Assembly: GCA_020633195.1 (NCBI GenBank)
Contig: JACKEC010000014.1
Location: 124,001-188,000 of the forward strand
DNA: 64,000 bases
Direction of reading: 5' to 3'
Origin: Sandaracinaceae bacterium
Lineage (GTDB): Bacteria > Myxococcota_A > Polyangia > Polyangiales > Sandaracinaceae
Each line of letters starts with the position of its first letter. Positions within the stretch are counted from its first letter, which is position 1. The notes beneath the pieces are model-generated. The model did not search any database and was not told the origin of the DNA. It was given only the letters and a program-made list of their open reading frames with translations. This document shows positions 35,290 to 43,158 of the stretch, piece by piece. Made by a program: the position numbers and the translations under genes.

Positions 35290-37073
35290 GGGCGACCTCC
35301 GAAGGGCGTGAGGGCGGGGACGGACCGCGTCGGGGCGCGCTCCCAGAGGGCGACCCGCCGGCGCGGGAGGTCGAGCCAGACGTCCCTGAAGAAGTTCGAC
35401 CACACCGGGTTGGGCCGGTAGTTGTGGACGTACGGCTGCCACATCTCCATCGCGAGATCGGAGAAGGTGAAGCCCCACGGCGCGTCGTCGACGATGATCC
35501 GGCTCGCCTCCCGATACATCCCCAGGCGCGTCGGTCGGTCGCGCTCCACGCGCGCCGCGTCGAGCAGCCGGTCGACCTCGGGGTTGGAGTAGAACGCCTT
35601 GTTCTCGCTGTCCGTCTCGTGGATCGAGCGGCTGTGGAAGAGGATGTCGAGGAAGTTCGCGGCGTCCGGGTAGTCCATGCTCCAGCCCTGCAGGGCCATC
35701 AGCACCGTCCGCCGAGTGCCCGTCTGCTGGAGCCAGATCGGGAACGAGATCTGCCGGATCTCGATCTCGATCCCGATGGCGCGCAAGTCCTGTTGCACGA
35801 GCTCGCCGTAGAAGCGCGCCGTCTCCCCGTCGCTCATCGTCAGCGTGAGGGGCTCCGGGTAGCCATCCGGGTACCCGGCGAGGCGCATCTCCTCGCGCGC
35901 GACGTCGAGGTCGAAGTGGTGTTGCCCCGGGAGGTCGGGATCGAAGCCGGGCAGGGGCCGCGGGATCGGCTGTCCGCTCAACAGCAGCCGGCCGGCCCGG
36001 GCGCGCTTCCATCGCTCGGTGTTCAGCGCGAACGCCACCGCCCGCCGCATGTGCCGGTTGTCGAACGGGGCCAGCTCGCAGTTCATGCCGATGCCCCAGA
36101 TGTTCACCTTCGGCTCCTCGAGCCGGTAGGGCTCCCACGCGGGGTAGCTCTTGAGGAGCCGATAGTCGGCCGGCGTCTGCCGATGGATGTGGTCGATCTC
36201 CCCGTTGCGGAACCGCATCACGGCGGCCTGCCGGCTCAGGTTCAGGATGTAGACCATCCGGTCGACGTAGGGCTGCCCCTCGATGAAGAAGCTCGGGTTG
36301 CGGACGAAGTCGAGCTGCACGCCCGGCTCCCACCGCTCGAGGATGTAAGCCCCCGTGCCGACCGGGTGCCGGGCGACGTCGTCCCCGTACACCTCGTAGG
36401 CCTCGTGCGCGACGGGGTAGGCGAACGTCATCGCCATCGCGAAGAGGAACGTCTGATCGGCGCGGAGGAGCTGCATCTCGACCGTCCGCTCGTCGAGCAC
36501 CCGGATGCCCGAGACGTGGCTCGCCTCGCCTTCGCGGTAGGCCTCGACCCCCTCGATCAGCTCGAAGAAGGTCACGCCGGGAGAGCCCGTGCTCGTCGCG
36601 AGCATGTGCTCGAGGGACCAGCGGACGTCCTCCGCGGTGATCGGTCGACCGGGGCACGGTCGCGGCGCCGTCTCGGGGTCCTCGCAGAAGACGACGTGGT
36701 CGGCGAACCGGATGTCGGCGCGCAGGCGGAAGCGATAGGTGCGGCCGTCCTCGGAGGGCTCGGGGACCGCCTCGGCGAGCCGGGGCACGAGCTCGAGCGT
36801 GTCGCGGTCGTAGTCGATGAGGCCCTCGTACATGAGCTTGATGCCCATGTTCGACAGCTCGTCGAACGCGATGTGCGGATCGAAGCCGCGCACGTCGGCC
36901 TCGTGGTGGAACACGAAGGTGCCGCCGCGCTGCGGCGTCTCGTGCCCGGCCCCGGCGTAGCGCGGCGCGGTGGGAGCCGGGGGGAGGGCGACCGCGATCA
37001 GCAGCCCCGCGATGCCGAGCGCGCCGAGCCCGACGAGGCCCGCGAGGCTCTCACTCCTTCGGGTCGAGGGCAT
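35286..37073 (-). CDS. Peptide ABC transporter substrate-binding protein (SBP family 5)
   Basis: A 595-residue exported protein with an N-terminal hydrophobic anchor (residues about 9-31). No lipobox Cys is visible, so it may stay tethered by an uncleaved signal. Family 5 features: FHHEADVRGFDPHIAFDELS, ITAEDVRWSLEHML, HPVGTGAYILERWEPG and the late SMDYPDAANFLDILFHSRS. It captures peptides or similar ligands for the flanking permeases. Overlaps DppC-like gene by 23 bases and DppB-like by four. Confidence 0.93.
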   Translation of the reverse strand: MPSTRRSESLAGLVGLGALGIAGLLIAVALPPAPTAPRYAGAGHETPQRGGTFVFHHEADVRGFDPHIAFDELSNMGIKLMYEGLIDYDRDTLELVPRLAEAVPEPSEDGRTYRFRLRADIRFADHVVFCEDPETAPRPCPGRPITAEDVRWSLEHMLATSTGSPGVTFFELIEGVEAYREGEASHVSGIRVLDERTVEMQLLRADQTFLFAMAMTFAYPVAHEAYEVYGDDVARHPVGTGAYILERWEPGVQLDFVRNPSFFIEGQPYVDRMVYILNLSRQAAVMRFRNGEIDHIHRQTPADYRLLKSYPAWEPYRLEEPKVNIWGIGMNCELAPFDNRHMRRAVAFALNTERWKRARAGRLLLSGQPIPRPLPGFDPDLPGQHHFDLDVAREEMRLAGYPDGYPEPLTLTMSDGETARFYGELVQQDLRAIGIEIEIRQISFPIWLQQTGTRRTVLMALQGWSMDYPDAANFLDILFHSRSIHETDSENKAFYSNPEVDRLLDAARVERDRPTRLGMYREASRIIVDDAPWGFTFSDLAMEMWQPYVHNYRPNPVWSNFFRDVWLDLPRRRVALWERAPTRSVPALTPFGGRP

Positions 37074-38082
37074 CGCGCAACCCTTCTCCGAGGAGGTTGA
37101 AGCCGAAGACCGTCATGACGATCAGCGCGCCCGGGTACAGGATGAGCCGCGGCGCGTACTGCAAGTACTCTTGCCCATCGCGGAGCATGCTCCCCCAGCT
37201 CGCGGTGGGCGGCTTCACGCCCAGGCCGAGGAAGCTCATCGCGGACTCCACGATGATCATGTTGGCGATCATCGTGGAGCCGATCACGATCGCGGGCCCG
37301 AGCACGTTGGGCAGGACGTGCCGCAGCAGAATCCGCAGGTGCGTTGCCCCGAGCGCCCGCGCGGCGTGCACGTACTCGAGCTCGCGGACCTGCAGCGTCT
37401 TGGCGCGCGTCACCCGCGCGAGGGTCGTCCACGAGAGGAGCCCGAGGAGCAGGCACAAGGTCCAGAGCGCCGGGTTCTCGATGACCCGGTTCAACGCGAT
37501 GGCGATGAGCAGGAAGGGCAGCGACAGCACGAAGTCGACGATGGCCATCAGGGACAGATCCAGGGCCCCCTTGAAGTAGCCCGAGACGAGGCCGGCCCCG
37601 AACCCGAGCAGCCCCGCGATGGCGACCGCGGTGAGCGCGACGCTGAGCGACACCCGCCCCCCGTAGAGGAGGCGTGAGAGCTCGTCGCGGCCGATGTTGT
37701 CCGCGCCGAGGACGAAGAGGTCGTTGGGCCCGACGGGGGTGCCGTCCTCGGTGAGGCCCGCGTCGAAGATGTCGTCCGGCGGGTGGGGCGCGAGCATCGG
37801 TCCCACGAAGCCCACCGTCATCACCGCGATCACGAGGACCCCGCCCGCGACCGCCCCGCGGTTCTTCTTGAACCGGCGCCAGGCGCGCGGGTCCGTGAGC
37901 GCGACGGCCCGCACCCCGCGCTGCCCCTCCCACGTGGCGAGCACCCCGAGGCACAGGACGACGAGCCCGAGGATGGGCATCCAGTCGACCTCGCGCGCGC
38001 CGAGGACGAGCTCGACCCCGAACGCGGGGAGGGCGAGCCCGGAGAGCCCGAGGCCGATCAGGACGAGGCCGACGCGACGCAC
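37051..38082 (-). CDS. Peptide ABC transporter permease (DppC-like)
   Basis: A 343-residue permease. Two extra hydrophobic segments (residues about 5-60) precede the usual N-terminal RAWRRFKKNRGAVAGGVLV, making it longer than ordinary DppC proteins. The EAA loop is EYVHAARALGATHLRILLRH and SMLRDGQEYLQYAPRLILYP is the expected end block. It is the first gene of a permease-SBP-permease operon; the ATPase subunits must be encoded elsewhere. Confidence 0.92.
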   Translation of the reverse strand: MRRVGLVLIGLGLSGLALPAFGVELVLGAREVDWMPILGLVVLCLGVLATWEGQRGVRAVALTDPRAWRRFKKNRGAVAGGVLVIAVMTVGFVGPMLAPHPPDDIFDAGLTEDGTPVGPNDLFVLGADNIGRDELSRLLYGGRVSLSVALTAVAIAGLLGFGAGLVSGYFKGALDLSLMAIVDFVLSLPFLLIAIALNRVIENPALWTLCLLLGLLSWTTLARVTRAKTLQVRELEYVHAARALGATHLRILLRHVLPNVLGPAIVIGSTMIANMIIVESAMSFLGLGVKPPTASWGSMLRDGQEYLQYAPRLILYPGALIVMTVFGFNLLGEGLRDALDPKE

Positions 38083-38161
38083 CTGCCATCGCTACCAGGG
38101 GCGCACGAGCCGCGTCAACGGGATTGGCGCCTCGATTCTTGGACTCGGGCCGCTCGAGGCC

Positions 38162-38446
38162 TCACTCGTTGGCCCCGATGCCGAACGGGGTCGGCGCGCC
38201 GCGGGTGCAGACGAGGACGTTGTCGCCCGTCACGCCCGAGCAGGCCCAGCCGCGGGGGCACTCCGACGAGGTCGCGCAGCTCTGCGTGCAGACCGGTCCG
38301 TCGCCGGCCACGCCCTGCACGCAGAGGCCGTGCTGGCACTCGTCGGCGTCGCCGCAGGCCGCCCCCAGGGGCTTGTTGCGGGGGCCGCCGCTGCACGCGC
38401 CGAGGACGAAGCCGAGGGCGGCGAGCGCCAGCGCCGGTTTCCACAT
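38162..38446 (-). CDS. Small Cys-rich lipoprotein
   Basis: A 94-residue protein. ATG at 38446 opens a lipoprotein leader (MWKPALALAALGFVLGAC, lipobox LGAC). The mature part has seven Cys in pairs (CGDADEC, CVQG, CTQSCATSSEC, WACSG, CTRG), a spacing like the small EGF/'DUF4215-like' modules in myxobacterial secreted proteins. The frame is open further upstream to 38515 but lacks a signal before 38446. Surface location is inferred; role unknown. Confidence 0.65.
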   Translation of the reverse strand: MWKPALALAALGFVLGACSGGPRNKPLGAACGDADECQHGLCVQGVAGDGPVCTQSCATSSECPRGWACSGVTGDNVLVCTRGAPTPFGIGANE

Positions 38447-38526
38447 CCCGCCAGCCTGCCGCCGCCCCGATGCCCGCGCAAATCCGATCCCTTTCGTTTC
38501 AAGAGATCGCCTCACTCAGGCCAGTC

Positions 38527-38577
38527 AGGGCGATCGCGCGATTCGCGCTTCGATCGCTCTGAGGGGGCGATCGCCCT
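38527..38577. repeat. Inverted repeat with two GCGATCGC octamers
   Basis: An 11-base perfect inverted repeat, 38527-38537 with 38567-38577, each arm containing the palindrome GCGATCGC. A shorter self-complementary stretch lies between the arms. It sits in the intergenic gap between the small lipoprotein gene (reading left) and the MerR-like gene (reading right), so it might be a regulator site, a terminator or a repeat remnant. Confidence 0.5.
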
Positions 38578-38647
38578 CCAGCAGCCAGATCTAACTCATC
38601 GAAACCACAGGTGCTTTCGCTGACTGTCCTCGTGTTGCACATTTTCT

Positions 38648-38677
38648 TTGACACGATTCTTTTCATTAGAATACATT
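38648..38677 (+). promoter_or_regulatory. Candidate promoter of the MerR-like gene, possibly leaderless
   Basis: A perfect TTGACA at 38648-38653 is followed 18 bases later by TACATT at 38672-38677, inside the most AT-rich stretch of the window (about 38640-38680). A transcript would begin near 38684, only two or three bases before the GTG at 38686 that best fits the protein N-terminus, and no ribosome site precedes that GTG. Initiation on a leaderless message is therefore possible. Confidence 0.45.
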
Positions 38678-38685
38678 CGTGCGCA

Positions 38686-39219
38686 GTGGCTGAGGGACAC
38701 ACGACGAGGGCGACCTGGAGCGAGGCCGAATTGGCCGAGATCGAGGGCGCTCATCCCGAGGGGATGACGGTCCAGCAGATCGTCGAGGTGTTCGTCGGAC
38801 GCGGCGGGCGGCTGACGGAGGCGACCTTCCGCAAGTACGTGCAGGTCGGCTTGCTGCCGCGCAGCGTCCGGGTCGCTCGCAAGGGCAAGCGCCGCGGATC
38901 GCAGGGCCTCTACCCGGCCACCGTGGTCCGCCAGATCGACGAGATCCGACGGCTGATGGCCCAGGGCCACACGATGGAAGAGATCCAGCGTGAGTTCCTC
39001 TTCATCCGCGGAGACATCGAGGAGCTCTCGCGGAACCTCGAGAAGATCGAGGCCGCGATTCAGCGGGTGATCGCCTCACGCGGGGCGGACGAGAACGACG
39101 AGCTCGCCGAGCGTCAGCTGGCCGAGGCCACCGCGATGGGGCGGGAGCTCGTGGGGCGACTCGAGGCGATCGAGAAGCGGATGTCGCTGCGGGCCCGGAT
39201 GGCCCGCGCAGTGGTGTGA
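38686..39219 (+). CDS. MerR-like DNA-binding regulator
   Basis: A 177-residue protein from GTG 38686; the frame is open back to 38611 but that part is AT-rich promoter-like DNA. Residues about 8-90 form a winged helix of MerR type (MTVQQIVEVF, RLTEATFRKYVQVGLLPRSVRVARKG, LYPATVVRQIDEIRRLMAQG). The C-terminal half is a long coiled coil (EELSRNLEKIEAAIQRVIAS, ELVGRLEAIEKRM) for dimerisation, with no obvious effector pocket. It precedes a sigma-region-4-like gene by 53 bases on the same strand, a likely functional pair. Confidence 0.72.
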   Translation: MAEGHTTRATWSEAELAEIEGAHPEGMTVQQIVEVFVGRGGRLTEATFRKYVQVGLLPRSVRVARKGKRRGSQGLYPATVVRQIDEIRRLMAQGHTMEEIQREFLFIRGDIEELSRNLEKIEAAIQRVIASRGADENDELAERQLAEATAMGRELVGRLEAIEKRMSLRARMARAVV

Positions 39220-39272
39220 CCGGCTCGGGCGTGGGCGCGCCTGACCAGGAGACGAGGACAGTGGGAGGAACG

Positions 39273-39833
39273 ATGTCTGATATGCAGGAAGGGGCCAGCC
39301 AGCCGACGACGCAGCTCACCGAGGTGAGCGCCCCGGTGCAGGCGGTGCAGGGGTCGCTCGCGCTCGCGCTCGAGCAGCAGCCGGAGGAGGAGCCGAAGCG
39401 CCGCAAGCGCAGCCGGCGCAAGCGTCGGACGCGCGCGCGCGCCCGGACCATCTCCATCCGCCGCCTCAGCAAGACCGAGCTCAACCGCGGCAAGGTCCTG
39501 TACCCCGAGGTCGACTACTGGAAGCCCCGGACCCGCGCCGATTGCGTCGACATGGAGCGGCCGTGCCCGTACGTGTCGTGCAAGTACCACCTGTACATCG
39601 ACGTCCACCCGGTGCGTGGCTCGATCAAGGTCAACTTCCCCGACCTCGAGGTCTGGGAGATGACGGAGACCTGCGCCCTCGACGTGGCCGACCGTGGCGG
39701 CATCACCCTCGAGGAGGTCGGCGAGATCATGAACCTGACCCGCGAGCGCGTGCGTCAGGTCGAGACGGCGGGGCTCGGGAAGCTCTCGGCGATCCGCGAC
39801 ATCTCGCGGCTCAAGGACTACCTCGGCGAGTGA
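39273..39833 (+). CDS. Sigma-70 region-4-like DNA-binding protein
   Basis: A 186-residue protein. ATG 39273 has a GGGAGGAA ribosome site. The first ~65 residues are low complexity, with a very basic patch KRRKRSRRKRRTRARAR (about residues 46-62). The middle holds a Cys pair in RPCPYVSCKYHLY. Residues about 150-186 (GITLEEVGEIMNLTRERVRQ then VETAGLGKL) match sigma-70 region 4.2, the -35 recognition helix-turn-helix, without sigma regions 2 or 3. It may bind promoters but cannot be a complete sigma factor. Convergent with the next gene, three bases between stops. Confidence 0.7.
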   Translation: MSDMQEGASQPTTQLTEVSAPVQAVQGSLALALEQQPEEEPKRRKRSRRKRRTRARARTISIRRLSKTELNRGKVLYPEVDYWKPRTRADCVDMERPCPYVSCKYHLYIDVHPVRGSIKVNFPDLEVWEMTETCALDVADRGGITLEEVGEIMNLTRERVRQVETAGLGKLSAIRDISRLKDYLGE

Positions 39834-39836
39834 GGA

Positions 39837-40163
39837 TCACTCCTCCTCGTCGTCCTGGAGTCGCTCGTCGACCTTCTTGCGTGCGCCCTCGAGCGCCCCG
39901 AGGACGTCTCGCGTGAGGCGGCCGACCTCCTTGGTCAGCTCCTTCGCGAGCGGCTCGGCGGCGCCCCCGATCTGCTTGACGACCCGCTCCGCTTCCTTCG
40001 TCGCGGTCTTCACGGCCGGGTCCTTCGTGGCCCGGCTGAAGAGGATCGACGCGGCGTTCTTGAAGTGATCGATCGCCTCGAAGAGCTCCTCCTTCGCGTC
40101 TCGCTCTTCGTCGTCTGCGCCCGTCTCGTCGACTCCGCCTTCGCCCTCTTTGGGTTCCGTCAT
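39837..40163 (-). CDS. Small acidic helical protein
   Basis: A 108-residue soluble protein, no signal peptide. It is highly charged, with an amphipathic helical stretch FEAIDHFKNAASILFSRATK and a repeating Lys/Glu pattern to the end (GARKKVDERLQDDEEE). ATG 40163 is chosen because the frame upstream reads as unrelated sequence. No family recognised. It lies nine bases before the start side of the FG-GAP lipoprotein's stop and may be cotranscribed with it. Confidence 0.6.
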   Translation of the reverse strand: MTEPKEGEGGVDETGADDEERDAKEELFEAIDHFKNAASILFSRATKDPAVKTATKEAERVVKQIGGAAEPLAKELTKEVGRLTRDVLGALEGARKKVDERLQDDEEE

Positions 40164-40171
40164 GCGGGCGA

Positions 40172-42250
40172 CTATGGGCACTCGGGGCGCCAGATCAACA
40201 CCTCGTTGTTGCCCTCGCGGCATTCGTTGACGAACCCGCCCTCCTCGGTGTCGTCGTCGAGGACCGCCCAGTAGTCGGTGACCTCGCCCTCGAGCACGGT
40301 CTCGAAGGAGACCGTCTCGGTGTCACCGCGGCCCTCGAGCGTGCGGGTCGTGACCGCCTGGCCCACGCGCACGCCCGCCGACGGCGGCCCTCGGTAGAAG
40401 CCGACGACGACGCCCGCGCCCACGCGCTCGAGCCCGTAGTTGCCCACGTCCACCTCGATGCGAATGCGCCCGTCGCCGAGGCACATGTAGCGCCCGCGGC
40501 CGCCCCAGAGGTCCGCCACCACGAGCACGTCGGCGCCCTCGCGGAGGTTCTGCCGGTACGAGTTCTGGGTGGTCCACCACATCGGCTCGGGCGACGCGAT
40601 GGAGCCATCCTCGTTGACGTTCGTGATGTGGTAGGTGTGCTGGTTCCAGATGCGGCGCGAGCCGACCCAGCGGCCGCGACGGTCGCCCCAGATCTCGACG
40701 CCGGGGTCGGTCCAGAAGTCGCGGATGAAGAACGCCTCGGCGTTGGCGCTGAAGATGACCTCGGCCTCGCCGTCGTTGTCGACGTCGACGATGATCGGGT
40801 TCTCGGTGCGCGTGCGCGAGCTGTTGCGCTGCTCGAACAGCACGCGGCCGTTCGTCCCGTCGTAGATGCGGAAGAAGTACTGGTCGTTGTAGACGACCTC
40901 GGCGCGCCCGTCGCCGTTGAAGTCGAAGACGCTCGAGCCCGTGCCGGACGACGAGTCGTCGCCGGTCTCGGCTGTCCAGAGGAGGCCCTCGGCGATGCAG
41001 CCCGCGGGGCGACCGCGGCGCTCGCAGTCGAGGTCGTAGACGCCGTAGGCCGCGCCGTGCGCGATGCCGATCTCGGGGCGCATGTCGCCGTCGAAGTCGG
41101 CGATGGTCGGCGCGCCGCCGACGCCGGTCCGCCCGCGGCCCTCGATGACGCGGTTGTAGAGGATGTCCCCGTTCTGCCCCGACAGGACGTAGAGGTAGCC
41201 CTGCGACGAGAGCGCGACCTCGGGCCCGGGGTTGGTCGGGATCAGGTCTGCCACCGCGCACAGGCCGTCGCCGACCGAGGTCTGATTCCAGAACACGGTG
41301 CCGTCCGCACGGAACGCGGTGCGACCCGCGATGACCTCCTGGACACCATCGCCGTCCAGATCGGCCGCGCACGAGATGGGGCCGAGGAACTCGTTGGTGC
41401 CGCGCGTGGTCGTGGCGCTGTCGCCGACGAACCGCCGGTCCCCGGTGCGCCCGTCGAGCACGTTCCGACCGGCGAGCACCTCGACGATGCCGTCGCCCTC
41501 GAGGTCGACGAGGCTGATGGCGGTCCCGATGGTCCGCTCCCAGCGCTCGCCGCGGTCGCGCACGGTGGGGAAGGGCGACTCCCACAAGAGGGTGCCGTCG
41601 TGGTGGATCGCGTACGTCCCGCTGTAGACGCCCATCCCGACGAACTCGATGTCGCCGTCGCCGTCGAGGTCGCCGGCCGCGATGTTGCCCGTCGCCTCCA
41701 TAACGCCGAGCTCCGCCTCGTCGGGCGGGTAGCTGATCGTCTCGTGGGTGCGCGGGTTCCAGATGCGGAGGATCCCTCGCTCCTCGCCGCGCAGCGTCGC
41801 GTAGCTGATGAAGCCGACGACGGTGTCGCCGAGACCATCCGAGGGGTCGGGGTCGACGGCCACGGGGGTGCTGCAGACGTGGACGCTCGAGCCGTGGATC
41901 ATGGCCGGGTCATCGGGCCAGCGGGTCTCGAGGACGGGGCCTCGGAACGGGGGCGGCTCGATGCGGCAGCCCTCGGGGTTCGGCGGGCGCTCGAGCGGGG
42001 GCTCGGCGTCGGCCCCCGGCGTCGCCGCGTCGAGGCCGCCGTCTTCGCCCGCGTCGATCCCCGGCACGCCGGCGTCCATCAACACCGTGGCGTCGGGGCC
42101 AGCGTCGAAGGGGAGCGGGGTGCCTCCGTCGAAGCCCGGCGGGATCGAGCCGTCGAATTCCGGATCGGAGTGGAACAGGTAGCAACCGCTGAGGCTGGTT
42201 GCGGTGACCATCGCCAAGCCGGCGACGGCGATCGAGCGAATGGTTCTCAC
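40172..42250 (-). CDS. FG-GAP/VCBS-repeat lipoprotein
   Basis: A 692-residue exported lipoprotein: leader ending SLSGC (Cys23), then a DAG-rich linker (about residues 30-85). The body carries at least six FG-GAP/VCBS beta-propeller repeats, each with a calcium-type DxDxDG element (DLDGDGDIEFVG, DLEGDGIVEV, DLDGDGVQEV, DFDGDMRPEIG, DFNGDGRAEV, DVDNDGEAEV). The final ~110 residues are a separate beta domain resembling the CARDB type. Probably a surface-exposed adhesion or binding protein; ligand unknown. Confidence 0.85.
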   Translation of the reverse strand: MRTIRSIAVAGLAMVTATSLSGCYLFHSDPEFDGSIPPGFDGGTPLPFDAGPDATVLMDAGVPGIDAGEDGGLDAATPGADAEPPLERPPNPEGCRIEPPPFRGPVLETRWPDDPAMIHGSSVHVCSTPVAVDPDPSDGLGDTVVGFISYATLRGEERGILRIWNPRTHETISYPPDEAELGVMEATGNIAAGDLDGDGDIEFVGMGVYSGTYAIHHDGTLLWESPFPTVRDRGERWERTIGTAISLVDLEGDGIVEVLAGRNVLDGRTGDRRFVGDSATTTRGTNEFLGPISCAADLDGDGVQEVIAGRTAFRADGTVFWNQTSVGDGLCAVADLIPTNPGPEVALSSQGYLYVLSGQNGDILYNRVIEGRGRTGVGGAPTIADFDGDMRPEIGIAHGAAYGVYDLDCERRGRPAGCIAEGLLWTAETGDDSSSGTGSSVFDFNGDGRAEVVYNDQYFFRIYDGTNGRVLFEQRNSSRTRTENPIIVDVDNDGEAEVIFSANAEAFFIRDFWTDPGVEIWGDRRGRWVGSRRIWNQHTYHITNVNEDGSIASPEPMWWTTQNSYRQNLREGADVLVVADLWGGRGRYMCLGDGRIRIEVDVGNYGLERVGAGVVVGFYRGPPSAGVRVGQAVTTRTLEGRGDTETVSFETVLEGEVTDYWAVLDDDTEEGGFVNECREGNNEVLIWRPECP

Positions 42251-42389
42251 GGGTGGTTCCGAGGGTGGAAGGGGGGCCGCGCGACGCAGAAGTCAATCCA
42301 CGTGCCAGGCGCGCACCCGTTTGATTGTCCGAAAACGCGGTCGAAATCAAGCCGACCACGGGGCGCGTGGGGGCGCTCCGTCAGGAAAC

Positions 42390-43142
42390 TTACGCAACGG
42401 TTCTTTCACCCATCACGTTGCAGAGCGTCCCGATTCCGACGACCTCGACCTCCACCCGCTGCCCCGGTTGGAGCGGCGCGACCCCCTCCGGCGTGCCGGT
42501 GAGGATCAGGTCGCCGGGCTCGAGCGTCATCACCGCGCTGATGTAGGCGACGAGGTGCTCGATGCCGAAGATCATCTGGCTCGTCCGGCCGCGCTGGCGC
42601 ACCTCGGCGTCCACTCGGGTGATCAGCTCGAGGTCGTCGAGCGACGGCGCGTCGGTCTCGATCCACGGCCCCACGGGACAGAAGGTGTCGAACCCCTTGC
42701 CACGCGTGAACTGCACGTCGGCGCGCTGGATGTCGCGGGCGGTCACGTCGTTGGCGCAGGTGAGCCCGAAGATGTGCTCGCGCGCCTGGCGCTCCGGGAT
42801 GTTCCGCCCGCGGCGCCCGATGACGACGCCGATCTCGCCCTCGTAGTCCACCCGCTGGCTCACCGCCGGCGGCTCGATCGTCCCGCCCTGGCCGAGCAGG
42901 GAGCTCGGCGGCTTGAGGAAGAGGAGCGGCTCGGCCGGCACCTCGGCGCCCATCTCCTCGGCGTGCGCTCGATAGTTGCGCCCCACGCAGATGATCTTGG
43001 TGGGCTCGACGGGCGCGAGCAGGTCGCTCAGCTCGGCCGTCGCGCCGGTCTCTCGCCCGCCGCGCCACGGGGCGTCGTCCAACAGCAGACCCTGACCGCC
43101 CTCGACCCGAACCCAGCCCTCACGGACCCGCGCGAACCGCAT
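42390..43142 (-). CDS. Fumarylacetoacetate hydrolase family protein
   Basis: A 250-residue soluble enzyme. The FAH-fold metal ligands are present: VDYEGEIGVVIG (Glu-x-Glu) and ANDVTARD (Asp), with KIICVGRNYRAHAEEMG opening the catalytic domain and LTGTPEGVAPLQPGQRVE closing it. Relatives cleave C-C bonds of beta-diketo acids or decarboxylate oxaloacetate; this short form is typically an acylpyruvase or oxaloacetate tautomerase/decarboxylase. Substrate cannot be read from sequence. Confidence 0.9.
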   Translation of the reverse strand: MRFARVREGWVRVEGGQGLLLDDAPWRGGRETGATAELSDLLAPVEPTKIICVGRNYRAHAEEMGAEVPAEPLLFLKPPSSLLGQGGTIEPPAVSQRVDYEGEIGVVIGRRGRNIPERQAREHIFGLTCANDVTARDIQRADVQFTRGKGFDTFCPVGPWIETDAPSLDDLELITRVDAEVRQRGRTSQMIFGIEHLVAYISAVMTLEPGDLILTGTPEGVAPLQPGQRVEVEVVGIGTLCNVMGERTVA

Positions 43143-43158
43143 GGCCGGAGCATAGCCC

